Assembly (NCBI GenBank): GCA_001839685.1
Contig: MLAK01000605.1
Span: 8,371 to 72,370 of the forward strand
Reading direction: 5' to 3'
DNA length: 64,000 bases
DNA from: Tritrichomonas foetus
Lineage: Eukaryota > Parabasalia > Tritrichomonadida > Tritrichomonadidae
Of this stretch, positions 18,828-28,015 are shown piece after piece. Within the stretch, counting starts at the first letter, position 1. The number at the start of each line of letters is the position of its first letter. The notes beneath the pieces are model-generated. The model searched no databases, was not told where the DNA came from, and saw nothing but the letters and a program-made list of their open reading frames with translations. The position numbers and the translations under genes are program-made.

Positions 18828-21005
18828 ATGAATATTTTTAAATGTGATTTCCAAAATCCAATTGATTTCCTACCTAACAAAGCTGAAAAAATACAAGTTT
18901 ATCCAAACTTTGTAAGTGATGCATTTTATATGAAAATTTCTTCAGAAATGAGAGAAAACATTATCAATAATGCATTGATCACACCAATTACAGTATTTTC
19001 ATTTTTGAAAGAAGAAGGTAATGGGAGTTTTCTTACTCTCGTTACACAAAAAAATTGTATTATTTTCGAAATTGATGATGAAACTATTTTATCATCATTG
19101 TTCACTAAATTCGAAAATACAACTTTGGTGCCAGCGAAAAACGAAGATTTGGAAGAAATTGCTAAATACGTAGATTCATCGAAATTTAAATTTTTAGATG
19201 AAATGCTTCTCCGTGATTTATTAGTTGATATTAATATTTTATTTGATTTTCATTTTCCTCGTCCAACATTAAGTTTCGATACGAAATTATCTATCAAGAG
19301 ATTTTTATATATAAGTTGTATGCCACTTTTTAGTTTCTTCATAATTAGAAACTATTACCCAACAAATTCATTTGAAGACAAATCATTTTTCCCACCTCCG
19401 AGAAAAATTCCACAAAAGGATTCGCCAACCAAAAAATCAAAACCGAAAAAATTTACAGACTCAGATTTTATAAAACTCCACGTTCTTGGTTATGGTGCAA
19501 AAAGTGTTGTTAAACTTGGTGTTCATATTTCAACCGGTTATCTTTATGCTGTAAAAACTTATTCTGATGATCAAATGTTCAAAACAGAATCTTCATGCTT
19601 ATCAAAATTCTGTCATTCAAGAATTGTTAATTGTCATGGCTTTATTAAACAAAGTTTAAATAAAGCATTAATTCTTGATTTTATGAGTAAAGGAAGTCTT
19701 GAAAGAATGACTGTAGTAGATCCAACACTGAAAACAAAAATTGTTTATCAAACTTTAGTCGCAGTTGATTTTCTTCATTCTGTTGGAATAATGCATCGAA
19801 ACATTAAACCATCAAATATTTTACTGAATCGTGATAATGATACTTTTCTTTCTGGACTTGCACTTTCAAGAGAATATTTATCATCTCAAAAACGATCTAG
19901 AAATGTTGGTGATGTTTATTATATGTCTCCTGAAATAATAAAAGGATCTGATACATATTCATTCCAAACAGATTTGTTCTCACTTGGTGTTATTATTTAT
20001 GAATTATCAACAGGTAAGAATCCATATAATGGATTTTGTTTACTAGATGTAACTAAAAAGGTAGCAACTGCAAATCTTGGTGAACTTCCATTAAGCTCTG
20101 GAACAATTTCGAAGTTATTTGAACAATGTACTTCATTAGATGTCGCAGATAGAGCAGCATCATTCTATTTAGAGAAAATGTTTGAAGAAGAACATTTATT
20201 CTTTGCTAATTCAAATGACGTAGAGATATTACATTTTATTGAAAAAATCAAGCAAGAACGAATCGAATATCAAGATTTTGTTGATCAGCATCAAAGAAAA
20301 GATGCTCAAGTTTTAATAGCAGAAGCAGAAAAAGGTCATTCAAATGCACAACATAGTGTCGGCTTTATGTATAAGAATGGATGGCTAGTTGACTGTGATC
20401 TCAATAAATCATTTGAATGGTTTTCTAAAGCTGCTGAACAAGGAAATAGTGCATCAATGTATGAAATTGGCTTAATGTATAAGAATGGAATATCTATTCC
20501 CAGAGATTTAGATAAAGCCTACTATTGGCTGAAGAAAGCATCTGATTTAGGTTTAAATGATGCCAGAAATTGTCTCGCTGAACTCTTACAGGAAAATCCT
20601 GAAATTTGCCAACAAAAGAATCATTCAATTAATGATATTTTTGATTTATTGAAAACATCATCTGATCATGGAAACCCGTATGCACAATGTAATTTGGCTA
20701 AATTATACATTTCTGGCCAAATTGGTCAACCAAATTATGAAAAAGCATTTGAATACTTCGATGCTTCTGCTTCACAAGGAAACGCTGATGCAGAATTCGA
20801 GCTTTATAGACTTCTTTCTGAAGGACTTGGAACCGAAAAGGATGAAGCTAGAGCTGCAATGTTCTTATTCAAGGCAGCTTCCCATAATAGACCAGATGCT
20901 ATGATTGAATTTGGAAATCTCTTGATAAATGGTAAAGGTGTAGATAAAAATGAAGAAGAAGGAAGAAAATGGATTGAAAAGGGGGAAGAATTACAAAAGA
21001 AATAA
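18828..21005 (+). CDS. Sel1-repeat protein with a degenerate kinase domain (pseudokinase)
   Basis: A 725-residue protein. Residues 1-180 form an N-terminal region with no recognised domain. The kinase fold lies at about 214-455. The nucleotide-binding Lys is kept (YAVKTY, K243). The catalytic HRD is HRN (MHRNIKPSNIL, N325), and the metal-binding DFG is LSG (341-343). The glycine loop is weak (GYGAKSVVKLG). The APE motif is SPE. This combination predicts loss of phosphotransfer. From about 455 onward there are repeated Sel1 units: NAQHSVGFMYKNG, AEQGNSASMYEIGLMYKNG, ASDLGLNDARNCLAELL, YAQCNLAKLYISG, and ASQGNADAEFELYRLLSEG. These form an alpha-solenoid for protein binding. Kinase-Sel1 fusions are an expanded family in trichomonads. 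The role is probably scaffolding. Confidence 0.9.
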   Translation: MNIFKCDFQNPIDFLPNKAEKIQVYPNFVSDAFYMKISSEMRENIINNALITPITVFSFLKEEGNGSFLTLVTQKNCIIFEIDDETILSSLFTKFENTTLVPAKNEDLEEIAKYVDSSKFKFLDEMLLRDLLVDINILFDFHFPRPTLSFDTKLSIKRFLYISCMPLFSFFIIRNYYPTNSFEDKSFFPPPRKIPQKDSPTKKSKPKKFTDSDFIKLHVLGYGAKSVVKLGVHISTGYLYAVKTYSDDQMFKTESSCLSKFCHSRIVNCHGFIKQSLNKALILDFMSKGSLERMTVVDPTLKTKIVYQTLVAVDFLHSVGIMHRNIKPSNILLNRDNDTFLSGLALSREYLSSQKRSRNVGDVYYMSPEIIKGSDTYSFQTDLFSLGVIIYELSTGKNPYNGFCLLDVTKKVATANLGELPLSSGTISKLFEQCTSLDVADRAASFYLEKMFEEEHLFFANSNDVEILHFIEKIKQERIEYQDFVDQHQRKDAQVLIAEAEKGHSNAQHSVGFMYKNGWLVDCDLNKSFEWFSKAAEQGNSASMYEIGLMYKNGISIPRDLDKAYYWLKKASDLGLNDARNCLAELLQENPEICQQKNHSINDIFDLLKTSSDHGNPYAQCNLAKLYISGQIGQPNYEKAFEYFDASASQGNADAEFELYRLLSEGLGTEKDEARAAMFLFKAASHNRPDAMIEFGNLLINGKGVDKNEEEGRKWIEKGEELQKK

Positions 21006-21317
21006 ATGATATTTAAACTAAATCATTCTAAAAAACAATTCTAGAAAATGAAATTATCTAGAAATGATGAATATTTTTTTTTCCTGAACTCATTCAACTA
21101 TATTGTACATACTTTTTAAAAAGTTAGTACAAATTTCAATACATTCACCCATATAAAGGCAGAAATCGTGTGGATGGACATCGAGAAATATTGATAGAAA
21201 TCAAATGTTTGGATCTTTTTTGAGAGAGTGATTTATGGATAATTTTAAACAAATGTTGGTGTAGATATATTTGAGTTCAATTGTATCTTAAGTTTATGAA
21301 AGGAAATTGGAACAACT
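21006..21317. other. AT-rich spacer
   Basis: The spacer between the pseudokinase and the decayed GH13 gene. It may contain further unrecognisable 5' sequence of that pseudogene. Confidence 0.35.
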
Positions 21318-22110
21318 GGTTATGATTTAATGTCATCACATCAATTATCTCGAAATGTATCAATAATTATGGATATCGAACAAACATCACGTTTATGGGG
21401 AACAGTTGCGACGAGAGAAGTTACAATTTTTAGAGATAAAATTGATCGGTTACATCATTCTAGTGTTTTTTTCTGTCATTATATCAATGATCAAGATGAA
21501 ATGAAAAGGAAGTAATATTTCTCAGGGAAAATTCCAGGCATTTTGTGGAAATATGGAATGAATTACCATTCAATCATGAGATACTTAAATGATATGTTTT
21601 CTGGTCAAATGGGTGATTCAACAAGTAGAGGAATCATTTGCTATGTGAAATTGTCAACTGGCGAAACAAGAGTTGCTGGAACAGCTGATTATTTGACTTT
21701 GGAATATACAATTGGAAAAGAAAATAATTAAAATTAATTTCATTGGCAATTGATCGAATAATTATGCTACATTCTTTTATTATTGCATTACATGGAATTC
21801 CACTAATGTACAGTAGAGATGAAATAGGACTATTCAATAACTATTCTTACACTGAAGATGCAGATTTCCAGGGCGATGAAAGATACATATATCTACTGGC
21901 CGAAAATACCGTTTTGGTATTTCAAAGAAATTATCAAAATCATTAATATCTGTTTTTATTTAATATTTATGAATATCCAAAGAAAATTCATCTTAATGAA
22001 AGTGATAAATATATATATCTATAATTACTGATGAACCTTTTGGATCAGTTTCATAAATAACCATGCAGTCATTTGGCTGGTATTGGTTGACGACAGGATT
22101 TATCCAACCT
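21318..22110 (+). pseudogene. Decayed amylosucrase-like GH13 glycosidase gene
   Basis: Fragments in two frames read in order as the second half of a GH13 sucrose-active enzyme. They are LWGTVATREVTIFRDKIDRL (21330 frame), YVKLSTGETRVAGTADYLTLE (21543 frame), then after a frameshift AIDRIIMLHSFIIALHGIPL, MYSRDEIGLFNNYSYTED and DERYIYLL (21743 frame). The C-terminal domain continues as YEYPKKIHL and MQSFGWYWLTT to about 22110. In bacterial amylosucrases the same order occurs: LWNTLATREV, then a GTGxxRVSGTAA-like segment, then DRIKLLYSIALSTGGLPLIY and a GDEVGTLND-like motif. The expected GDE Asp/Glu pair is changed (SRDEIG). There is a stop at 21513 and a frame change around 21735. The 5' half, with the catalytic nucleophile, is missing. 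This family is rare outside bacteria, so lateral origin is plausible. Confidence 0.75.
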
Positions 22111-22607
22111 ATTTTTTATAAAAAAATGTATAATTAGGCTAATTATTTACTATTATTATTGGAATGCTTACAAATGATCTTTTAAATTAGTTTCATCATT
22201 TTTTTAAAAAATTATGTTTAAATTATTGGAATTGTAGTTGTCCAACATTTTTTGAAAAAGAAAAACTATTAAGAAATATTATTTTCAATGAACTCTTGTC
22301 ATCCACAAAATGATATCCAAAAAAGGAAAATATTAGGAATAATTTAGATATTTTATTTGCTATTTGTTTTAGCAACTGCATACTTGTTTCTTGATAACAA
22401 TATTATCTATCATGACATCTATCAAAAAATATGAATCAGTATTCCATTCGTGATTAAACACTAATAATGTTGAAATTTCACCATATTTCACCATTTGAAG
22501 TTAACTACTTTTGAGATTTTGAGTTTGTGAGAAACTTCTTTACAGTAAGGTCAATTTTTTCTTAAAACAAATAGAAAATTTTCAATCAATTGGGAAAAAA
22601 TATCAAA
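22111..22607. other. AT-rich spacer and Rab promoter
   Basis: The spacer has no supported frame. AAGGTCAAT at 22547-22555, followed by TTTTTTC, lies about 60 bases before the Rab ATG. Confidence 0.4.
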
Positions 22608-23189
22608 ATGCAAGCTCCACAGCCTCGAGTTGTCATGATCGGCGAGTCCTCCGTCGGCAAAACCGCACTCGTCTATCGAATGTGTCGCGGCGAGTGGATG
22701 AGCATTTCAGTTCCAACCGTCACGACATCGTTTTTTTCATACCAAGCTTCAGACGGCCAAGAGATCCAGTTTTGGGACACAGCTGGGGCCGAGCGATACC
22801 GAGCCCTAAACAGTGTTTACTACCACAACGCCTCAGGCGGAATCCTCGTATTCGATCTCACAAATCGCCAATCTTTCGACTCGCTAACGTACTGGGTGGA
22901 CGAATTTATGGAATTGGCGCAGCCTGGTGCCATTCTCGCGATTGTCGGAAACAAGTCAGATTTAAACGGACAAATTCAGGTCAAGCCGGAGGAAGGCGAA
23001 AAGTGGGCCGCAGCACATAATTTCAAGTTTTTTACGACCTCCGCTCAGACAGGCGAAAACGTGGCCGATCTTGCAGAATATATGGCGAAATCTCTTCCAA
23101 ACAGATCGTTTTCATACCTGCCGCCATCCGTCGCGCTAAATAAGAAGAAAAAAGGCGAAGAATCACAGAATGATTTGTCTTGTTGTTAA
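22608..23189 (+). CDS. Rab-family small GTPase with Ala in place of the catalytic Gln
   Basis: 193 residues from the ATG at 22608 (MQAPQPRVVMIG). The frame also opens at a TTG six codons earlier, which I did not use. The P-loop GESSVGKT is at 12-19. The switch I region is SVPTVTTSFF, and the motif WDTAGAERYRAL lies in switch II. NKSD provides guanine specificity, TSAQTGENV is the SAK-type motif, and the C-terminus ends in CC for double prenylation. In Rab, Ras and related GTPases the position after DTAG is Gln, needed for GTP hydrolysis; here the codon at 22788 is GCC, Ala-61. The protein should be membrane attached and act in vesicle traffic, with low intrinsic hydrolysis. The subfamily (Rab5/21/22-like?) is not clear. 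The stop lies in TAATAAA. Confidence 0.95.
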   Translation: MQAPQPRVVMIGESSVGKTALVYRMCRGEWMSISVPTVTTSFFSYQASDGQEIQFWDTAGAERYRALNSVYYHNASGGILVFDLTNRQSFDSLTYWVDEFMELAQPGAILAIVGNKSDLNGQIQVKPEEGEKWAAAHNFKFFTTSAQTGENVADLAEYMAKSLPNRSFSYLPPSVALNKKKKGEESQNDLSCC

Positions 23190-23563
23190 TAAATGTTGTC
23201 TATTGTTCACAACCATGTTTTGAGTTATTTTTTATTTTCATTTTTTCCCATCAACTTTGAAAAAGTCGAGAATTGAATACTTATCGTAATTCATACCAGT
23301 TTTGATGCATTTTTATCGTTGATTTATCTTCATTTATATCACTTTATTTGATGAGCAAAACTAACAAATGTTATCTTAATTCTAAACTACAATATTTCTT
23401 TTATATATTTTAGAGGATAAAAAGAAAAGAATAGTTGTACAAACATGAAACAAGAAAGTTTTTTTATCACTTATTAGACATTAGTCGTTTGTGTAAATTC
23501 GATAAAAAGGTCAAATATAAGGTCAAATCAAGAAATTTTAGAATAGAAAATCTTTTAATAAAT
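23190..23563. other. Convergent intergenic region
   Basis: The 3' flank of both the Rab gene and the 14-3-3 gene. Two AAGGTCAAA motifs stand 12 bases apart at 23507-23515 and 23519-23527. No frame is supported. Confidence 0.45.
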
Positions 23564-24274
23564 TCATTCTTCCTCTTCGCATTCGGACTCATCATCCCAA
23601 TTTGAAAGGTTTGTTTGCATGACCTGAATGATGGTGCAGCTTTCTTTTCCAGATCCTTCAGATAGTTTCTTCGTTTCGAGCTCAGCCTGACTGAGGGCGT
23701 CCTTGAGGATGTCTACTGCGTCCTCCTGCCTCTTCATGTGCTCGTACAGGAAGACTGCGTAATTTAAAACTGTTCCAAGGCGGATTGGATCCTGGCTGGA
23801 GAGTTCTTTCGATGCGATCTGTATTGCGGTTGTGTAGGATAAGTCTGCGTTTTCAAGGAGCTCCTCTTTTCCGTTTTCTGAGAATTCATATAAATATCTG
23901 AATAAATCGCCCTTCATTTTATTGAAGTAAGTTTTTGAGTCCATGCTGTCGGAATTTGGAAGGAGTTTCTCGTTGATCAAAGTTAGAGCCCCATCACAAA
24001 GATTCTGAAGCTCATTTAATGAGGATTCGATTTCGGCATTTACGAGGTCAGCTTCAACACCAGAATGACATTCGAGTGCTGTATTTCGAAGTATTCGCAT
24101 TGTATTTCGAATTGGATCGATTGCATCCTTATAAATAATTCCGAAAAGTGTTCTTTCCTTTTTGTCGAGTTTTGGTTTAACTTCAACGAGTTTTTTGAGA
24201 TATTCCGTTGCGGCGGAGTATTGGTATATATCGTGCTGAACATTTGCAAAATAAAGTAGATCTTCTGCACTCAT
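23564..24274 (-). CDS. 14-3-3 protein
   Basis: 236 residues from the ATG at 24274 (MSAEDLLYFANV). The frame opens earlier with a GTG and a Lys-rich stretch encoded by poly(A), which is better read as 5' UTR. It covers the full helical fold of 14-3-3. The phosphopeptide pocket is kept: Lys of YKDAIDPIR and its Arg (equivalent to K49 and R56), and Arg-Tyr of KGDLFRYL (R127, Y128). The fold closes with LNYAVFLYEHM, ILKDALSQAE and NLSNWDDE, ending in an acidic EEEE tail. These proteins dimerise and bind phosphoserine proteins as signalling adaptors. Fourteen A residues stand immediately before the ATG. Confidence 0.97.
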   Translation of the reverse strand: MSAEDLLYFANVQHDIYQYSAATEYLKKLVEVKPKLDKKERTLFGIIYKDAIDPIRNTMRILRNTALECHSGVEADLVNAEIESSLNELQNLCDGALTLINEKLLPNSDSMDSKTYFNKMKGDLFRYLYEFSENGKEELLENADLSYTTAIQIASKELSSQDPIRLGTVLNYAVFLYEHMKRQEDAVDILKDALSQAELETKKLSEGSGKESCTIIQVMQTNLSNWDDESECEEEE

Positions 24275-24853
24275 TTTTTTTTTTTTTTGTGAGAAAGTTG
24301 TCACTTTTCGATAAATAAGGGAACTTTTTGACTCAAATATGGAAAAATTTATGATATCGGTAAATAATTTGGCCTAATATTCACCAAGATTATGTAAAAA
24401 AGGCGTAAAATTTAACCTTAACTGTTTTGTTATACTTCAAACACATTATCTTTGCACATTCCTCAAAAGATATTGATCAATCTTTGAAATATGGTCTCAA
24501 TGTTCATTATCCTACATTTCTCAAGTCAAATATACATTCTAAAATTGATCACATCAAACATACTTTTTTATGTATTTTAAGAGGATGACATTATTACTGT
24601 AAATATTATTCAATTGAATGATAGTATCTTTCCTGAAGCCTCCGCACAAAATAATGCAAAAATCACAAATTGTAAAATATTCGTAAAATTGGCCATATTT
24701 AAAAGATAAATAGTATAAAAAAATAATCCAAAATGAACGCAAAATAACAACTTTATAAATAAAATTACAAATAATAAGAAAAAATATTTGCCCAAATATC
24801 ATCATAAATAAAAAACAACAATTGAATTAATAAATCAATAAAGGAGTGAATTC
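24275..24853. other. AT-rich spacer
   Basis: The region holds the 14-3-3 promoter, including a stretch of 14 A residues before the ATG on the minus strand, and the 3' flank of the next gene. The small frames at 24554-24805 are hydrophobic by base composition only. Confidence 0.4.
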
Positions 24854-25408
24854 TTATTGGTTTGGTGACCTGGCGAGAATCATTTTTACAATTTCTTTCA
24901 TTTTATCTTCGAGAATCTTAATCTGATCGTCGCGGGGGTCCTGCCCCTCTTCTGCGTCTAGTTTACTGTCGAAAAACTCGAAAAAGAGCGAATTTTCTAT
25001 TTTTAAAATTGGTTGTTCTTTTTCTTTTGGCATGGATTTAACGCTGGATCTGCCTTTTGGAGAGATTGGCCGCAAGATTTGGAGTCTCTGTTCGAGTCGG
25101 TGGATGAGCATATTCAATTCGGCGTCGTCGTACGACTCGCTTTTTATCATATCGAAAAGATAATCGTATTGGCTGAACATAGTAGACTGAGGAGTTGGAG
25201 AAAAAGGTGATCGCATACTTCTGGTGAATTTCGAACTGCGAGGCGAGCGAGGAGTCATCGGTGGCGTTGGAGCGAAAATTGGTGGTTGATTTGAAGACAT
25301 TGTACTGTTTAAGTTAAAAACTTTGATGAGTGGGATAATTTTAACATGTCTTTTATCTGATTCGCTTGGTATTGTGATCTGAGGAATAGGAATCGATCGA
25401 TTCATCAT
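24854..25408 (-). CDS. Small Ser/Pro-rich protein with a coiled segment, function unknown
   Basis: 184 residues from the ATG at 25408. A second ATG (MSSNQPPIFAPT) about 36 codons downstream could be the real start. The N-terminal half is rich in SP and TP motifs (PMTPRSPRSSKFTRSMRSPF), which look like sites for proline-directed kinases. The middle (YDDAELNMLIHRLEQRLQIL) and the C-terminus (DQIKILEDKMKEIVKMILAR) are amphipathic and may form coiled coils. No family was recognised. It is divergent from the small membrane protein gene to the right. The intervening spacer carries three TTTGACCT motifs. Confidence 0.65.
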   Translation of the reverse strand: MMNRSIPIPQITIPSESDKRHVKIIPLIKVFNLNSTMSSNQPPIFAPTPPMTPRSPRSSKFTRSMRSPFSPTPQSTMFSQYDYLFDMIKSESYDDAELNMLIHRLEQRLQILRPISPKGRSSVKSMPKEKEQPILKIENSLFFEFFDSKLDAEEGQDPRDDQIKILEDKMKEIVKMILARSPNQ

Positions 25409-25448
25409 TGGGTGAATAGAATCAGAAATTGACTATAAACGGATATTA

Positions 25449-25534
25449 TTTGACCTTAATATGACTTTTTGATCCTAATAAACGTGAAATCTGTTTACTA
25501 TTAAACCATCAACTTTTGACCTAAATTTGACCTA
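25449..25534. promoter_or_regulatory. Cluster of three TTTGACCT motifs between divergent genes
   Basis: The spacer contains TTTGACCTT at 25449-25457, TTTGACCTA at 25515-25523 and TTTGACCTA at 25526-25534. Similar words occur in other promoter regions of this window (18752, 22547, 30459, 58664, 58695). Function is unknown; a transcription factor site is an inference. Confidence 0.35.
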
Positions 25535-25653
25535 GTGAAAATGGCGGCATTTTATTGTAAGAGAAATTTGCTATGGTTCAATTACATTCAAAAGTGATTA
25601 TGCAGGTAATTATTTCTTTGAAAATTTGGGTTACTAAACGTTCTGAATAATTC

Positions 25654-25660
25654 TCATTTG
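25654..25660 (+). promoter_or_regulatory. Putative initiator of the small membrane protein gene
   Basis: TCATTTG lies 9 bases before the ATG at 25663, a typical trichomonad initiator position with a minimal 5' UTR. Confidence 0.5.
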
Positions 25661-25662
25661 AA

Positions 25663-26001
25663 ATGAGCTCGTCATCATCTACCTCTCGCGACTCTTCATC
25701 ACGTTCGACTCCAACACCATCACCAACTCCAAAAGGAAGGTGCTGCAAATGCCAATGCTTTTTAAGAAAAATTGCTTCGCCAACATGTTTGAAAATTTAT
25801 CTTGCTTTAACAGTTCTTTTCGCATGCATCATTCTCTCCTTCTTCTTCGACAAGGATGGAAAGTACACCGGACAAACCGTTTATGAAATCGCCCAATCAC
25901 AACCATATTGGCAGAAGAATGTTTACATTGGCTTTGTATTTTCTCTCATATTTTTAATAGCCACAGTGATTTTTAACCAATGTTGCCCATGCAATCATTA
26001 A
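25663..26001 (+). CDS. Small two-pass membrane protein with cysteine clusters
   Basis: A 112-residue protein. The N-terminus is Ser/Thr/Pro-rich, and the segment GRCCKCQCFLRKIASPTC holds a Cys cluster next to the first membrane span (IYLALTVLFACIILSFFF). A loop (DKDGKYTGQTVYEIAQSQP) and a second span (VYIGFVFSLIFLIATVIF) follow. The protein ends QCCPCNH, a second Cys cluster. The Cys runs at the membrane boundary suggest palmitoylation or metal binding. No family was recognised. The start is supported by a TCATTTG initiator 9 bases upstream and the stop lies in TAAA. Confidence 0.75.
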   Translation: MSSSSSTSRDSSSRSTPTPSPTPKGRCCKCQCFLRKIASPTCLKIYLALTVLFACIILSFFFDKDGKYTGQTVYEIAQSQPYWQKNVYIGFVFSLIFLIATVIFNQCCPCNH

Positions 26002-26500
26002 AATTAAAATAAACCTGATTTTATTGTCATTTTGTGTTTCATATTGTCTTTTTATATACTTTTCTTTGATTTCCTCTTGTGATTTTACTAACTGGTCGTA
26101 CCAAAAACTTTTTTGATTCAAAGATTTGACAAAGCGTGGAAATCATGAAAATTATTTAACCTGCTCGATGAGGCCATCTCTTTTATTTAGGAATTAACAT
26201 CTATTCACGACCAAATATTTATGGAATAGCATTTAGACTGGAGTGAATTCATTGTAAACACTATCAGGTATCTATGGAACAAATACTGATGATATTTGCA
26301 ATAAATTTAAAAATAATTACTTTTGAAAATAAAATCGATAAAAATGGAAATAGAAGGGATTATTTATCCAATTTAATAACATACAGGACAGATTAATTAT
26401 ATTTAGTTTCATGAAACATGTTGGCATTATTGTTGTATTCTTTCTGTAAAGTCGTTGATTCATTGTAATCGAAGCATTTTGAAGCTTTTTTTGGATGGAA
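26002..26500. other. AT-rich spacer
   Basis: Convergent 3' flanks. A minus frame at 26317-26568 overlaps the end of the discoidin gene and is not credible. Confidence 0.4.
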
Positions 26501-28015
26501 TCAGGAATATTCTGGAAAATACTTTCCAAAGAAATCAATTTTGTGAAGATGTAAAACATGATTTCCACTAGGATTTGGTCCAGTCATTCGAAGTCTAATG
26601 TATCGAAATTTACCAGTATTTTGAGATGTAAAAACATTGTACATACCATACATGGTGCAATTATTACATTTATGAAGCATTCCCCATGATATATTGTCGT
26701 TTGATCCTTCTAAAATCCACGACTTTAACGAAAGTTTTTTACAATAAAAGTCACAATCATTGTGAAAGATATATCTTTCTAGTGATACTTGATGATCACG
26801 AAAATCAAAAGAAATAAATGAATCTAGCTCATCTTTAGAATAATAGCAACCTGAATATTTGGTAGCAAGGCAAGAAGGATCATTACTGTATTCGGGATTG
26901 CCTGAAATCGATAAAATTCCTAACTTATGAAGATTTCCAGAATATATACTACGTAACACATAAATAATACCTTTATCCTTATTTTTATTTGAATAACTTA
27001 TTTCAAAATATGTTCCATAATTCAAACTCTGTAATGCACTATTAATTTTAATAATCTGATTTTTGTTTGATTTTGAAAGTTGAGTTTGAAGTTGCTGGAT
27101 AAATTTGTCTTGCTTTTTTTGTTCTTGATCAATATTGGTGATTTTTGTGTTAAAATCAGTAGTACATGAAATTTGTTGTTTTATTTGATTTTCAAGATCA
27201 AGGTCTTTATTTTGAAGTTGCTTAATTCTTGTTTGATATTTTTTATTATATATCCTTTCTATATGTACAGGAATTTTTTGCTCAATTTTTTCTAAAAGTG
27301 TATTTTCTATTTTATTCATTTTTCCTTGATGATCTAAAAATTGTTTAGAAAGTTGGATAGAAAGTTGATCTTGAAGAGATTTATTTAAATCTTGCAGCTT
27401 TCGATTATTTTCTTCAAGTTCATGAAAATGCACTTTATATGTTGAGCACTGCTCAGCAATGATTTGTTTAAAATCTTCAATTTGCGTTTTTGATGATTCA
27501 ATTGTTTTTTCCAACTCTTTTTGATGAGAGAGCATTTGTTGAATAAAATTTCTAGTATGTGCTGGTTGATAACTGTCACAAAAAAGTGGATGTTTAATCA
27601 TTTCTTCAATTTCTTTTTGATTCATTTGTTCATAATCCAATATACTTGTTAACATTTGAATTTGTTCTTTTGTTGAAACAGTAATTAGTAGTTTCTCTCT
27701 TTTGGAATTATATATTCTATTATCAGGAAGTGAATTTAAATTACGATTTTCGTTATTTAGAATATTACTGTTGTGCTCTAGAAATTCATCAAAAATTTGT
27801 AAAATGAAACGAAATAATTGATGATGATTGTCAATCTTTCGTTTTGGTGATGTTAAAATTCGATATAACACTTCAAATTTAATTTCAAACAATAATTCAC
27901 TTGAAATGCTCAAATTCAAATTTTCACTGAGAATATTTTCTTTCATATCATCAATTTCATTTGAATTTAGTCTTGGATTTTCATTATTAATATTTTTTTT
28001 TTGAAGAAATAACAA
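26501..28015 (-). CDS. BTB/coiled-coil/discoidin-like gene, downstream part after a frameshift
   Basis: This open frame of about 500 codons has no suitable ATG at its upstream edge; the first ATG is at 27946. It continues the protein begun in the entry at 27987-28442, but one frame off. Residues up to about 130 are helical, followed by a coiled coil (EENNRKLQDLNKSLQDQLSIQ). A C-terminal domain of about 170 residues, ISFDFRDHQVSL, GSNDNISWGMLH and FRYIRLRMTGPNPSGNHVLHL, looks like the F5/8 type C (discoidin) fold common behind BTB domains in trichomonads. The frame change occurs at a run of ten A residues (T run on the plus strand, 27993-28002). One base fewer would restore a single frame. Confidence 0.75.
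   Translation of the reverse strand: MLFLQKKNINNENPRLNSNEIDDMKENILSENLNLSISSELLFEIKFEVLYRILTSPKRKIDNHHQLFRFILQIFDEFLEHNSNILNNENRNLNSLPDNRIYNSKREKLLITVSTKEQIQMLTSILDYEQMNQKEIEEMIKHPLFCDSYQPAHTRNFIQQMLSHQKELEKTIESSKTQIEDFKQIIAEQCSTYKVHFHELEENNRKLQDLNKSLQDQLSIQLSKQFLDHQGKMNKIENTLLEKIEQKIPVHIERIYNKKYQTRIKQLQNKDLDLENQIKQQISCTTDFNTKITNIDQEQKKQDKFIQQLQTQLSKSNKNQIIKINSALQSLNYGTYFEISYSNKNKDKGIIYVLRSIYSGNLHKLGILSISGNPEYSNDPSCLATKYSGCYYSKDELDSFISFDFRDHQVSLERYIFHNDCDFYCKKLSLKSWILEGSNDNISWGMLHKCNNCTMYGMYNVFTSQNTGKFRYIRLRMTGPNPSGNHVLHLHKIDFFGKYFPEYS

Noticed and set aside
24554..24805. Hydrophobic 83-codon minus frame
   Set aside because: Translation of AT-rich sequence gives Phe/Ile/Tyr runs; two shifted frames look the same, so not a real membrane protein.
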